DNA of 64,000 bases from Saccharopolyspora_D taberi (GTDB taxonomy: Bacteria; Actinomycetota; Actinomycetes; Mycobacteriales; Pseudonocardiaceae). Shown piece after piece: positions 17,094-25,170 of this stretch. The translations under genes and the position numbers were made by a program. Where the stretch lies: the NCBI RefSeq assembly GCF_039534165.1, contig NZ_BAAAUX010000026.1, positions 1-64,000 on the forward strand, written 5' to 3'. The notes beneath the pieces are model-generated. The model worked only from the letters and a program-made list of their open reading frames with translations, did not search any database and was not told the origin of the DNA. The first letter of the stretch is position 1; the number at the start of each line of letters is the position of its first letter.

Positions 17094-18260
17094 TCATCCG
17101 CTGCGCAACGGACTGGACGCGGAGCGCCACTGCACCGACGGCAGCATCGCTCCCAGATCGGCCCGGTGCCGGTGCCGCGAGGCCACCCCGAACAGCGAGC
17201 TGATCAGCGTGTCCGACAGCAGGTGCGGCTCCAGCCCGAGCTCGACCAGCCCGGTGTGCACCGGGTTGTAGTAGTGCTCCTGCTGCTCGACCCGCGGGTT
17301 GTCCAGGTACTCGATGGTGATCTCGCCGTCGAAGCAGGTCGCCACCACCTTCGCGATCTCCTCGACCGAGAAGCTCTCGGTGATCTGGTTGAACACCCGG
17401 AACTCCCCCGCCTCGGCCGGGTTCTCCGCGGCCAGCCGGACGCATTCGACGGTGTCCCGGATGTCGATCAGGCCGCGGGTCTGCCCGCCGCTGCCGTACA
17501 CCGTCAGCGGGTGGCCGAGCACGGCCTGGATGACGAACCGGTTGAGCACCGTGCCGAAGATCGCGTCGTAGTCGAAGCGGGTCGCCAGCCGCGGGTCCAG
17601 CGCGGTCTGCGGGGTTTCCTGCCCGTAGACCACGCCCTGGTTGAGGTCGGTGGCGCGCAGTCCCCAGACGCGGCAGGCGAACTCGATGTTGTGGCTGTCG
17701 TGGACCTTGCTCAGGTGGTAGAAGGAGCCCGGCTTCTTCGGGAACAGCATCCGGTCGGTGCGTCCCTTGTGGTTGACCTGGAGCCAGCCCTCCTCGATGT
17801 CGATGTTGGGCGTGCCGTACTCGCCCATCGTGCCCAGCTTGACCAGGTGGATGTCCGGGTCGACCTCGCGGATCGCGAACAGCACGTTGAGGGTGCCGGT
17901 GACGTTGTTGTGCTGGGTGTGCACCGCGTGCCTGCGGTCGATCATCGAGTACGGCGCCGAGCGCTGTTCCGCGAAGTGCACGACGGCGTCCGGGCGGAAG
18001 TCGCGGATCATCTCCACGGTTCGTTCGCCGTCGACCAGATCCACGTGGTAGGAGCGGATCTCCTTTCCGGTCACCGCGCGCCAGGCGTCGATCCGGGTGC
18101 GCATCGGTTCGATCGGCACCAGGCTCTCGACCCCCATCTCGTGGTCGTAGGCCCGGCGCACGTAGCTGTCGGCGACAGCGATGTCGTGGCCGCGGTCGGA
18201 CAGGTGCAGAGCGGTCGGCCAGCCGAGGTAGCCGTCGCCCCCGAGGACGAGGATTCGCAC
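17094..18260 (-). CDS. sqdB: UDP-sulfoquinovose synthase (SQD1/SqdB family)
   Basis: A 388-residue extended SDR enzyme that converts UDP-glucose, NAD and sulfite into UDP-sulfoquinovose. The Rossmann motif GGDGYLG (7-13), FAEQRSAPYSMID (97-109), KLGTMGEYGTPNIDIEEG (141-158) and FYHLSKVHDSHN (180-191) match plant SQD1 almost residue for residue, from my memory of that protein. The catalytic set T144, Y181, H182 and K185 is present, and the C-terminus keeps EHYYN and MLPSVQW. GGAGGAG precedes the GTG start. Sulfolipid is usual in phototrophs, so the gene is unusual in this type of organism. No SqdX-type transferase is adjacent. Confidence 0.93.
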   Translation of the reverse strand: MRILVLGGDGYLGWPTALHLSDRGHDIAVADSYVRRAYDHEMGVESLVPIEPMRTRIDAWRAVTGKEIRSYHVDLVDGERTVEMIRDFRPDAVVHFAEQRSAPYSMIDRRHAVHTQHNNVTGTLNVLFAIREVDPDIHLVKLGTMGEYGTPNIDIEEGWLQVNHKGRTDRMLFPKKPGSFYHLSKVHDSHNIEFACRVWGLRATDLNQGVVYGQETPQTALDPRLATRFDYDAIFGTVLNRFVIQAVLGHPLTVYGSGGQTRGLIDIRDTVECVRLAAENPAEAGEFRVFNQITESFSVEEIAKVVATCFDGEITIEYLDNPRVEQQEHYYNPVHTGLVELGLEPHLLSDTLISSLFGVASRHRHRADLGAMLPSVQWRSASSPLRSG

Positions 18261-18433
18261 GCTTACTCCTCCAAGCGGAGCCCGCGGGTGAGGCCGGTGC
18301 CCACCCGACGCACACATCACCGCGCATGCTCTCATCAACGGGCCGTTGCGCGAAGATTTCCGCACCAGCGCACACCGATGGCTTAACGGCTGGGTATCGT
18401 TCGGCTGCCCGGAGCTGGCCGCAGGGAGGAACC

Positions 18434-18880
18434 GTGCCGCAGGTCGCCGAGAGCCGCCGCACCCGGCGGTACTGGCGGTTGCTGAGCCGCTTCGCGGCGG
18501 CGTCGGTGGTGGCGACCGGGATCAGCCAGCTGGTGTTCCTGGCCGCCTACGCGCTCGGCGCGGTGCCGGTGCTGGCCACGGTGCTCGCGTGGCTGTCCGG
18601 GGCGATCCCGAACTTCCTGCTCAACCGCCGCACCTGGGGCGGCGGCGGGCGGGCGGCGCTGCGCGGGGAGATCCTGCGCTACGGCGTGATCTCGGTGGGC
18701 ACCGCGCTGCTCGCAGCCGCGGCCACCAGCGGTGCGGAGGCCGTTGCGGTGTCGGCTTTTCCCGCGTCCCGGGCTTCGCAGGTCGGCGTCGTTTGGGGCG
18801 CTTTTCTCGGGACTTACGGCGTGATGTTCTTGGTGAAGTTCTTCTTGGTCGATCGGGTGGTTTTCCGCGGGCGGCGTTGA
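18434..18880 (+). CDS. GtrA-family membrane protein
   Basis: A 148-residue protein with four hydrophobic helices, typical of GtrA proteins that help move polyprenyl-linked sugars across the membrane or modify cell-surface polysaccharides. The conserved NFLLNRRTW motif is present at the second helix end. GGGAGGA precedes the GTG start. It is divergent from the SQD1 gene and convergent with the glycosyltransferase fusion. Confidence 0.88.
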   Translation: MPQVAESRRTRRYWRLLSRFAAASVVATGISQLVFLAAYALGAVPVLATVLAWLSGAIPNFLLNRRTWGGGGRAALRGEILRYGVISVGTALLAAAATSGAEAVAVSAFPASRASQVGVVWGAFLGTYGVMFLVKFFLVDRVVFRGRR

Positions 18881-18886
18881 TGCCAC

Positions 18887-21070
18887 CTACGCGACCGACT
18901 CCAAGCGCACCGGGGCCGCGGCGGTCGCCCTGCGGCGCTCGCGGAGCCAGGTGCCGATGACGACCCTCGCGTACCGGTAGCCGTAGAGCAGGTTGTTGCC
19001 CTTCTTGCTCCGCCCCGCGGTGCGCGCGAGCATCGCCATCGGCTGCTCCAGCACCCGGTAGCCCCTGGTCAGCACCCCGACCAGCAGCTCGGCCGACTGG
19101 TACTGGGGCTGTTCCAGCGTCACCGAGTTCGGCACCTCCACCCGCATCCCGCGGAAGCCGAACGAGGTGTCGGTGACCTTCTGCCCCGTCATGGCGCTCA
19201 CCGCCCAGGCGAAGACGTGGGTGCCGATCCGGCGGGTCAGCTGGGGGCGCTGGCTGCTGCCCAGCCTGCGCGATCCGGTGACGAAGTCCGCGTCGCCGTC
19301 GATCAGCGGCTGCAGGAGCTTCGGCAGTTCTCGCAGGTCGTACTGACCGTCGGCGTCGGTGGTGATGACGTAGCGGGCACCGTGCTCGGCGGCCAGCCGG
19401 TAGCCCAGCCGCAGCGCCGCTCCCTGGCCCCGGTTCGCCGGCAGGACGCAGGTGCGCGCGCCGTGGCGCAGCGCGGCCTCCGCGGTGCCGTCGGTCGCGC
19501 CGTCCACGACCACGAGCGCGTCGACCGCCAGCCCGCAGCTGAACGCCGGGACCGCGTCCAGCACCGCGCCGATGGACTCCTCCTCGTCGTAGGCGGCGAT
19601 CAGCACGACCACCGGGGCGAAGTCGTGCTGCCCGTAGCGCGCGGCGTAGTCGTCAAGCGCGACCTGTTCCGGGATGGCCTGCTCCGGAATGGCCTGCTTC
19701 GGGGTGGGCATTGCGGGCTCCTTCGTCTTCGGGCGGCGTTCGGTGATCGCGGTGATGCCGAGGGCCCCCGCGATGGGCAGCAGGACCAGCCCGGGCAGCT
19801 GGTAGCGCCACGAGAACTCCATCGCGGCGGAGGTGAGCAGGGCGGTCGCGGCCAGCCCGGTCGTCAGCAGGCACGGTGCGGAGCGGCGCAGGGCTCCCGC
19901 GATTCCGAGCAGCAGCGCGACGCCGAGCGCGATGCCCGAGGTGTAGCCGCCGCCGAGCTGGTACGCGCGCAGGAATCCGGCCAGCTCGGGATCGGCCGTC
20001 AGCTTCCCGTCGTCGTGCCGCTCGGCCCACTCCGCGACGTACCAGGGCGACGCGTGCATCGGGTAGGTCGTCTGGAACTGCCAGCGGTCCAGCGGCACGT
20101 CGCCGGGGCTCTGCGTGCGGGTCGGCGCGAATCCCTTGAGGAAGTCCCCGGCGATGCCGCCTAGGACGTCGAGCGGCTGGTGCAGCAACACCTTGCGCGC
20201 CAGCGAACCCTGCGCCGCGATGTGGTCGAAGTCCTCCGGCAGCGCCTGCACGTTGCGCGGGATGTTGTAGTACTGGACGTAGAAATCGATGCCCCTGCGC
20301 TTGCGGACCTCGACCGGTTCGTCCGGGCAGACCAGCTTCTCGTCCGCGGTGAGGTCGAGGTTCGCGCAGTCGGCGACCGCCGCGGTTCGGCCGTAGACGA
20401 CGCTTCCGGTCGAGCCACCGAGCGCCAGCACCCCGTTCCACGACCGGTGGTACATCGCGTACGAGAACAGCACCGCCGCGAACGCGGTCACCAGCGCTCC
20501 CGCCGCGAGCAGCCGCCGCTTCCTGTTTCCCGCCGCCAGCAACAGGAAAAGCACGGCAGGTACCACCAGCGTCACGCCGACGATCCGCACCAGCACCGCC
20601 GCGCCGAGCACCACGCCGCCGATCGCGGCCGGAACCGGCCCCGGGCGAGCTCGCCAGGCCAGCACCACGACGGCGAGCAGCAGCAGGACCTGGAAGAGCA
20701 GATCGGACATGATGTTGTGCTCGATCTGCACCTGGTAGGCGTCCAGCAGCACCGGCGCCGCCGCGAGCGCGGCGACCCACCGGTGCACGCGGAAACGTTG
20801 CAGCAGAACGTAAATCGCCACCCCGAGCGCGAGCCCGAGCACGTGCTGCACCGCCACGACGAAGCTCAGGTCCCCGACCACCAGCAGCGGACCGAGCAGG
20901 AAGAGCTCGTAGCCGATCGGATTGATCCGCCCGGGGAAGAAGTAACCCAGGTCGTCCAGGTAGCGGAAGGAGTCGATGTAGAGCAGCGCGGGCCCATAGG
21001 CCAGCTGCACCACGACCCGCAGCGCGGCACCGCCCAGCACCAGCAGGGCGATCGGCCAGTGCGACCTCAT
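18887..21070 (-). CDS. GT-C-like membrane glycosyltransferase fused to a GT2 glycosyltransferase
   Basis: One 727-residue frame. Residues 1-450 are a polytopic membrane protein of the dolichol/undecaprenyl-phosphate-mannose type glycosyltransferases, with a large periplasmic region (about 210-340). Residues 475-727 are a GT-A fold family 2 transferase (LIAAYDEEESIGAVLDAVP; DDG-like VVDGATDG; metal site TTDADGQYD), like polyprenyl-phosphate sugar synthases. An internal ATG at codon 454 (19711) has its own AAGGAG site, so a separate 274-residue GT2 may also be made. The start overlaps the epimerase stop (ATGA). It may charge a lipid with a sugar and transfer it outside. Confidence 0.85.
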   Translation of the reverse strand: MRSHWPIALLVLGGAALRVVVQLAYGPALLYIDSFRYLDDLGYFFPGRINPIGYELFLLGPLLVVGDLSFVVAVQHVLGLALGVAIYVLLQRFRVHRWVAALAAAPVLLDAYQVQIEHNIMSDLLFQVLLLLAVVVLAWRARPGPVPAAIGGVVLGAAVLVRIVGVTLVVPAVLFLLLAAGNRKRRLLAAGALVTAFAAVLFSYAMYHRSWNGVLALGGSTGSVVYGRTAAVADCANLDLTADEKLVCPDEPVEVRKRRGIDFYVQYYNIPRNVQALPEDFDHIAAQGSLARKVLLHQPLDVLGGIAGDFLKGFAPTRTQSPGDVPLDRWQFQTTYPMHASPWYVAEWAERHDDGKLTADPELAGFLRAYQLGGGYTSGIALGVALLLGIAGALRRSAPCLLTTGLAATALLTSAAMEFSWRYQLPGLVLLPIAGALGITAITERRPKTKEPAMPTPKQAIPEQAIPEQVALDDYAARYGQHDFAPVVVLIAAYDEEESIGAVLDAVPAFSCGLAVDALVVVDGATDGTAEAALRHGARTCVLPANRGQGAALRLGYRLAAEHGARYVITTDADGQYDLRELPKLLQPLIDGDADFVTGSRRLGSSQRPQLTRRIGTHVFAWAVSAMTGQKVTDTSFGFRGMRVEVPNSVTLEQPQYQSAELLVGVLTRGYRVLEQPMAMLARTAGRSKKGNNLLYGYRYARVVIGTWLRERRRATAAAPVRLESVA

Positions 21071-22011
21071 GCCGCGCGGAAGTCTTCCCACACCCCGCGC
21101 AGGCCCTCGGCGAGGCCGACCTCCGGCTGATAGCCGAGTTCCCGTTGCGCCCTGGCGATGTCCACGATCACCGCGGGCATCTCGCCGTTCTTCGCGGGCA
21201 CGTGCGTCACCGGCAGCGGCCGTCCGGTGGCGGTGCGGACGGCGTCGACGAGCTCCAGCACGGAAACCGACCGGCCGGAGCCGATGATCGCGGTGCCGGC
21301 GTACTGCTTGTCCCAGGCCGCGAGGATCGCCCGCACGACGTCGTCGAGGTGCACGAAGTCGCGGCGCTGCGACCCGTCGCCGTAGATCTCGACGCCTTCG
21401 CCGGACACGGCCGCGCGCATCAGGCGCGGGATGAAGCTGTCCTTGCGGGCCATGCCCGGTCCGTAGACGTTGGTGAACCGCAGGGCGGAAGCCGCGAGCC
21501 CGTAGGCACCCGCGTAGCCGGACAGCAGCATCTCGCAGGCGGCTTTCGTGGCGCCGTAAGGAGTCAGCGGCTTCAGCGGCACCTCTTCGGAGATCGTGCC
21601 CCGGCCGATGTCGCCGACGACCGCGTTCGTGGACGCCAGCACGAACCGGCCGATTCCCCTGGTGCGGGCCAGTTCCAGGAGTTCCTGGGTGAGGGCGACG
21701 TTGGCGGCGTAGGTCTCGGCGGGCCGGTCGACCGACCGCAGCACGGAGGTGATCGCGGCGAGGTGCACGATGCCGGCGGCGCCCTCGGCGACCGCGGCTT
21801 CCCGGACCGAGGCGTCGCCGAGGGCACCGGCCACGTGGGTCACCAGTTCGCCGCGCAGCGGCTCGGGAACCGGGTTCGAGTCGACGACCGTGACCGGGAG
21901 GCCGCGCTCGACGAAAGCGCGCACCACCGCGCGCCCGACGAACCCGGACCCGCCGGTGATCACCACGCGGTCGTTCGGGCTATTTGGAACTGCTCTGTTC
22001 GGCGCAATCAC
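21067..22011 (-). CDS. NAD-dependent sugar epimerase/dehydratase
   Basis: A 314-residue extended SDR with TGGSGFVG near the N-terminus, ASTNAVVGD, and the YxxxK catalytic pair in PLTPYGATKAA, followed by the substrate-side motif RFTNVYGPG. It resembles UDP-glucose 4-epimerases, so it probably acts on a UDP-sugar. It is coupled to the glycosyltransferase fusion by an ATGA overlap. The GTG start has no ribosome site; TAGAGT lies 7 nt upstream, suggesting a leaderless transcript. Confidence 0.88.
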   Translation of the reverse strand: MIAPNRAVPNSPNDRVVITGGSGFVGRAVVRAFVERGLPVTVVDSNPVPEPLRGELVTHVAGALGDASVREAAVAEGAAGIVHLAAITSVLRSVDRPAETYAANVALTQELLELARTRGIGRFVLASTNAVVGDIGRGTISEEVPLKPLTPYGATKAACEMLLSGYAGAYGLAASALRFTNVYGPGMARKDSFIPRLMRAAVSGEGVEIYGDGSQRRDFVHLDDVVRAILAAWDKQYAGTAIIGSGRSVSVLELVDAVRTATGRPLPVTHVPAKNGEMPAVIVDIARAQRELGYQPEVGLAEGLRGVWEDFRAA

Positions 22012-22089
22012 GCGCCAAACTCTAACCGCAGCGCTCCCCGGCGCTGTGACGCCCCGCGCTGGATCACCTGCGGAGCGTGGTCGTCGCCG

Positions 22090-22524
22090 TCAGCCCGCGA
22101 ACCGCTCGCGCAGCGCCGCCAGCCCTGGGGCGAACACCGTGCCGGCGAGGGTGCGGACGAGCTCGGGCTCGTCAGCCGCCTCGGCGTCGAAATCCACCCA
22201 CCACTCGGCGAAGGTCTGCCCGGTGTCGGTGACCGGGGCCAGCCGGACCGTCGCGAGGTACCGGCGGATCGGGAACGGGCCCTCCAGCATCTCGTAGCCG
22301 GTGCTGCGCGCGAGGTCGTCCAGGTGTGTCAGCTGCTCGCGGACCGGGGCGCCGTCGGCGAGGCGCAGCGCGCGGATGCAGCCGACGACCACCTCGCCGC
22401 CGCCCTCGATCTCGCTGTGCTCCACCCCCGGGTGCCATTCGGGAAGCCCGTTGAACTCGCGTACCACGGACCACACCGCGTCGACGGAAGCCGGAATCAC
22501 CGCGCTCGCATAGGACTTCGCCAT
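22090..22524 (-). CDS. SRPBCC/START-like ligand-binding protein
   Basis: A 144-residue protein beginning AKSYASAVIPASVDAVWSVVREFNGLPEWHPGV, the typical start of polyketide-cyclase/START-like proteins. These bind a hydrophobic ligand in a helix-grip pocket. GGAGGGC precedes the ATG, 8 nt after the PEP-hydrolase-like stop, so it is the last gene of that operon. Confidence 0.85.
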   Translation of the reverse strand: MAKSYASAVIPASVDAVWSVVREFNGLPEWHPGVEHSEIEGGGEVVVGCIRALRLADGAPVREQLTHLDDLARSTGYEMLEGPFPIRRYLATVRLAPVTDTGQTFAEWWVDFDAEAADEPELVRTLAGTVFAPGLAALRERFAG

Positions 22525-22532
22525 GTGCCCTC

Positions 22533-23348
22533 CTAGATGTTCTTGAAAGCCCGGGTCTGTTCCATCAGCGCCCGCTCGGTGGGCAACCGCTCCATGCTGC
22601 TTGCGCCGTAGAAACCGTGGCAGCGCTGGGTGCGCGAGAGCACGTACGCGGCGTCCTCTGGCATCGAGATCGGCCCGCCGTGGCAGAGCACCAGCACGTC
22701 GTCGCGGACCTCGGCCGCGGCGGCCGACCACTCATCGATGAGCGCGACGCAGTCGTCCAGCGTCTTCGCCGTCTCCGCGCCGATCGAGCCGCCGGTGGTC
22801 AGGCCCAGGTGGCAGACGATGATGTCGGCCCCGGCCTCGGTCATCGCCGCCGCGTCGGCGCTGGAGAACACGTACGGCGTGGTCAGCAAGTCCGCCTCGC
22901 GGGCGGCGGCGATGAGCTCGACCTCCAGCGAGTAGCTCATCCCGGTCTCCTCCAGGTTCGCCCGGAAGGTGCCGTCGATCAGCCCCACGGTCGGGAAGTT
23001 CTGCACCCCGGCGAACCCCAGGTCGCGCAGCTCGGCCAGGAACTTCCCGCGCAGCATGAACGGGTCCGTGCCGTTGACCCCAGCCAGCACCGGCGTGTGC
23101 TTGACGACCGGCAGCACCTCGCGGGCCATCTCCACGACGATGTCGTTGGCGTTTCCGTAGGCCAGCAGGCCCGCGAGCGATCCGCGGCCCGCCATCCGGT
23201 AGCGGCCGGAGTTGTACAGCACGATCAGGTCGATGCCGCCCGCTTCCTCGCACTTGGCCGACAGGCCGGTCCCGGCACCGCCGCCGACGATCGGCTCACC
23301 CCGGTCGGCCTTGTCCCGGAACCGCCGCACCAGGTCCGCTCGGTTCAC
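22533..23348 (-). CDS. PEP-hydrolase-like TIM-barrel protein
   Basis: A 271-residue TIM-barrel protein (VGGGAGTGLSAKCEEAGGID; VLYNSGRYRMAGRGSLAGL; GVQNFPTVGLIDG). It matches the family annotated as phosphoenolpyruvate hydrolase-like, which is usually encoded next to a Tm-1-like protein as it is here. The biochemical role is poorly established. The GTG start overlaps the stop of a 9-codon micro-ORF (GTGA), and AGGAGG lies before it. Confidence 0.85.
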   Translation of the reverse strand: MNRADLVRRFRDKADRGEPIVGGGAGTGLSAKCEEAGGIDLIVLYNSGRYRMAGRGSLAGLLAYGNANDIVVEMAREVLPVVKHTPVLAGVNGTDPFMLRGKFLAELRDLGFAGVQNFPTVGLIDGTFRANLEETGMSYSLEVELIAAAREADLLTTPYVFSSADAAAMTEAGADIIVCHLGLTTGGSIGAETAKTLDDCVALIDEWSAAAAEVRDDVLVLCHGGPISMPEDAAYVLSRTQRCHGFYGASSMERLPTERALMEQTRAFKNI

Positions 23349-23414
23349 CGCGCCTCCTGCTCGTTCTGGTTCATGGCTGCCCGTTCCCGTTCATGGCTGC
23401 CCGTTCCCGTTCAT
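23345..23414 (-). other. Three chained micro-ORFs between the Tm-1-like and PEP-hydrolase-like genes
   Basis: Reading on the minus strand, the Tm-1-like stop overlaps ATG of a 7-codon frame MNGNGQP (23414-23391). Its stop overlaps a second MNGNGQP (23394-23371), whose stop overlaps MNQNEQEAR (23374-23345). That stop overlaps the GTG of the next gene. Every junction is ATGA or GTGA. The chain could hand ribosomes from one gene to the next. Confidence 0.6.
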
Positions 23415-23430
23415 GGCTGCCCGTTCCCGC
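23371..23430. repeat. 20-bp tandem repeat, three copies
   Basis: Three direct copies of a 20-bp unit, identical except for the last base of the third. The unit length combined with a 4-nt overlap gives exactly 8 codons per copy, which generates the repeated MNGNGQP frames. Confidence 0.95.
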
Positions 23431-24616
23431 TCATGGCCAGCACCTCGTCGAACGCCGCCGACACGGCGTCGGCGAACTCGGGATCGTTGATGTTGTGCGG
23501 CACCCGGACGATCCGCTCGTCCTGCCGCACCAGGGACTCCAGCACCTCGAACAGCACCGCGTCCGCCTCCGGGTCGTGGAACGGCTGCCCCGGAGCGTCC
23601 AAAAGGGACACCCCGCCCTCCGGGAGCAGGAACCGCACCGGGCCCGCGCAGGCGTTGAGCTTGCCCGCGATGAACTCCGCGATCCGGCGGCACTCGTCCG
23701 GATTCGTGCGCATGAGCGTGACCTGCGGGTTGTGCACGTAGAGGTTCCGGTCGGCGTATCGCGCCGGAACCGCTTCCAGCGCACCGAAGTTCACCATGTC
23801 CAGCGCCCCGCACGAGCCGACGTACGGAACCCCGGTGCGGGCGATCGCGTCGAGCCGCTCCGGGCCCGCGCTCATCACCCCGCCCGCGACCAGGTCGCAG
23901 ACCTCGGTGGTGGTGAGGTCGAGCACCGCGCCGATCAGCCCGTCGTCTACCAGCTTCTCCATCGCACGACCGCCGGTGCCGGTCGCGTGGAAAACCAGCG
24001 GGTCGTAGCGCTCCGACAGCCGGTTCGCGACCTCGGTGACGCACGGCGTGGTCACCCCGAACATCGACAGCGCCACCGCGGGCCTGTCCGCCTCCTCCGG
24101 GACCGGGTGCGCGATGGCGCCCGCCAGCGCGTGCGCGGCGTTGGCCAGAACCTGCCGGGAGATCCGGTTCAGCCCGGCGACATCGGTCACCGACGGGAAC
24201 ATCGCGATGTCCGTCGCGTCCACATAGGACGAAACGTCGCCGGAGGCCACCGTGGACACCATCACCTTGGGGACACCGACCGGCAGCGCCCGCATCGCGG
24301 GCGCGCACAGGGCCGTGCCGCCGGAACCGCCGAGGCCGATCACCCCGCCCACGGCGCGGCCGGGCAGGAACCGCTCGAAGGCGGTGGCCATCGCGGTGAC
24401 GGCGGAGCCGCGGTCGCCGGTGAACACGGCGGCGGAGCCGTCCGGGTGGTGCGCGGCGACCTCCGCGGCGGTGACGTCGGCGGCGGCGGCTGCGCCACCG
24501 GAGGTGCTGAGGTCGACCGTCAGCACCGGCACGCCGGCCGCGGCGAGGAGGCCGGCGACGTAGCGGAGCTCGGCGCCCTTGGTGTCGAACGTGCCGGCGA
24601 CGTAGGCGGTCCGCAT
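23411..24616 (-). CDS. Tm-1-like ATP-binding protein (UPF0261)
   Basis: A 401-residue protein of the Tm-1/UPF0261 family (AYVAGTFDTKGAELRYVAGLL; GVIGLGGSGGTALCAPAMRAL; VDLTTTEV-like region GAVLDLTTTEVCDLVAGG). Bacterial members are paired with the TIM-barrel partner as here; the cellular role is unclear. GGGAGGATGCG precedes the ATG. Its last residues (MSGNGQP) are themselves a copy of the repeated micro-ORF motif, showing that the repeat arose from the gene end. Confidence 0.87.
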   Translation of the reverse strand: MRTAYVAGTFDTKGAELRYVAGLLAAAGVPVLTVDLSTSGGAAAAADVTAAEVAAHHPDGSAAVFTGDRGSAVTAMATAFERFLPGRAVGGVIGLGGSGGTALCAPAMRALPVGVPKVMVSTVASGDVSSYVDATDIAMFPSVTDVAGLNRISRQVLANAAHALAGAIAHPVPEEADRPAVALSMFGVTTPCVTEVANRLSERYDPLVFHATGTGGRAMEKLVDDGLIGAVLDLTTTEVCDLVAGGVMSAGPERLDAIARTGVPYVGSCGALDMVNFGALEAVPARYADRNLYVHNPQVTLMRTNPDECRRIAEFIAGKLNACAGPVRFLLPEGGVSLLDAPGQPFHDPEADAVLFEVLESLVRQDERIVRVPHNINDPEFADAVSAAFDEVLAMSGNGQP

Positions 24617-24692
24617 CGCATCCTCCCGATCATCGGCGACCGGCGGCGACTCTACTGACCCGGCCGCCCCCGCCGCAGCCCGGCGATCAAGG

Positions 24693-24875
24693 GAGGTCGA
24701 CGCACCGCGTCGACGCCCGTCGAGTCGCCAGCCGCGCCTGGCAGACCCACCAGGAGGTCGACGCACCGCGTCGACGCCCGTTGAGCCGCCAGCCGCGCCT
24801 GGCAGACCCACCAGGAGGTCGACGCACCGCGTCGACGCCCGTTGAGCCGCCAGCCGCGCCTGGCAGACCCACCAG
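24693..24875. repeat. 61-bp tandem repeat, three copies
   Basis: Three nearly identical 61-bp direct repeats upstream of the Tm-1-like gene. Each contains GTCGACGC-ACC-GCGTCGAC, an 8-bp inverted repeat with a 3-nt loop. 61 is not a multiple of three, so a coding role is unlikely. Confidence 0.92.
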
Positions 24876-24918
24876 GAGTTGTCCGCTACGTCGTCCCAGA
24901 CGTTGATCCACGGCCGCC

Positions 24919-24940
24919 GGGCCCCGCCGGCACGGGGCCC
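24919..24940 (-). terminator. Hairpin after the 50-residue gene
   Basis: Perfect 8-bp GC arms (GGGCCCCG/CGGGGCCC) with a 6-nt loop, just downstream of the stop at 24949 on the minus strand. Confidence 0.6.
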
Positions 24941-24948
24941 GGTCGGGG

Positions 24949-25101
24949 TCAGCGGTGTCCGCCCTTGCCGAACAGCTTGTTCTTGACCTGGTCGATCTTG
25001 TGCTTGTTCTTCGGATCGGAGGCGTACTTCTTGGCCTGGTTGATCACCATCCGGCCCTGCGGGCTCTTGGCGAACTGGGCGACCTTCTTGAACAGCGACA
25101 T
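24949..25101 (-). CDS. Small basic protein of unknown function
   Basis: A 50-residue lysine-rich soluble protein (SLFKKVAQFAKSPQGRMVI; QAKKYASDPKNKHKID). GGGGAG lies before the ATG. Its composition and start resemble short conserved actinobacterial proteins of unknown role. It lies between the acyl-CoA dehydrogenase and the 61-bp repeats. Confidence 0.75.
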   Translation of the reverse strand: MSLFKKVAQFAKSPQGRMVINQAKKYASDPKNKHKIDQVKNKLFGKGGHR

Positions 25102-25170
25102 CACGTGCTCCCCGGCATCTGGATCAGGTGCCGTCCAGCGTACCGGCGATTCGGACGTCCGCGACCACCT

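Noticed and set aside
18326..18433. Longer start for the GtrA protein
   Set aside because: The GTG at 18434 has GGGAGGA before it; the extension is not helical and covers the divergent promoter.
23371..23430. CRISPR-like array
   Set aside because: The 20-bp copies are directly adjacent with no spacers.
24693..24875. Coding repeats or CRISPR
   Set aside because: The 61-bp period breaks frame, and there are no unique spacers.
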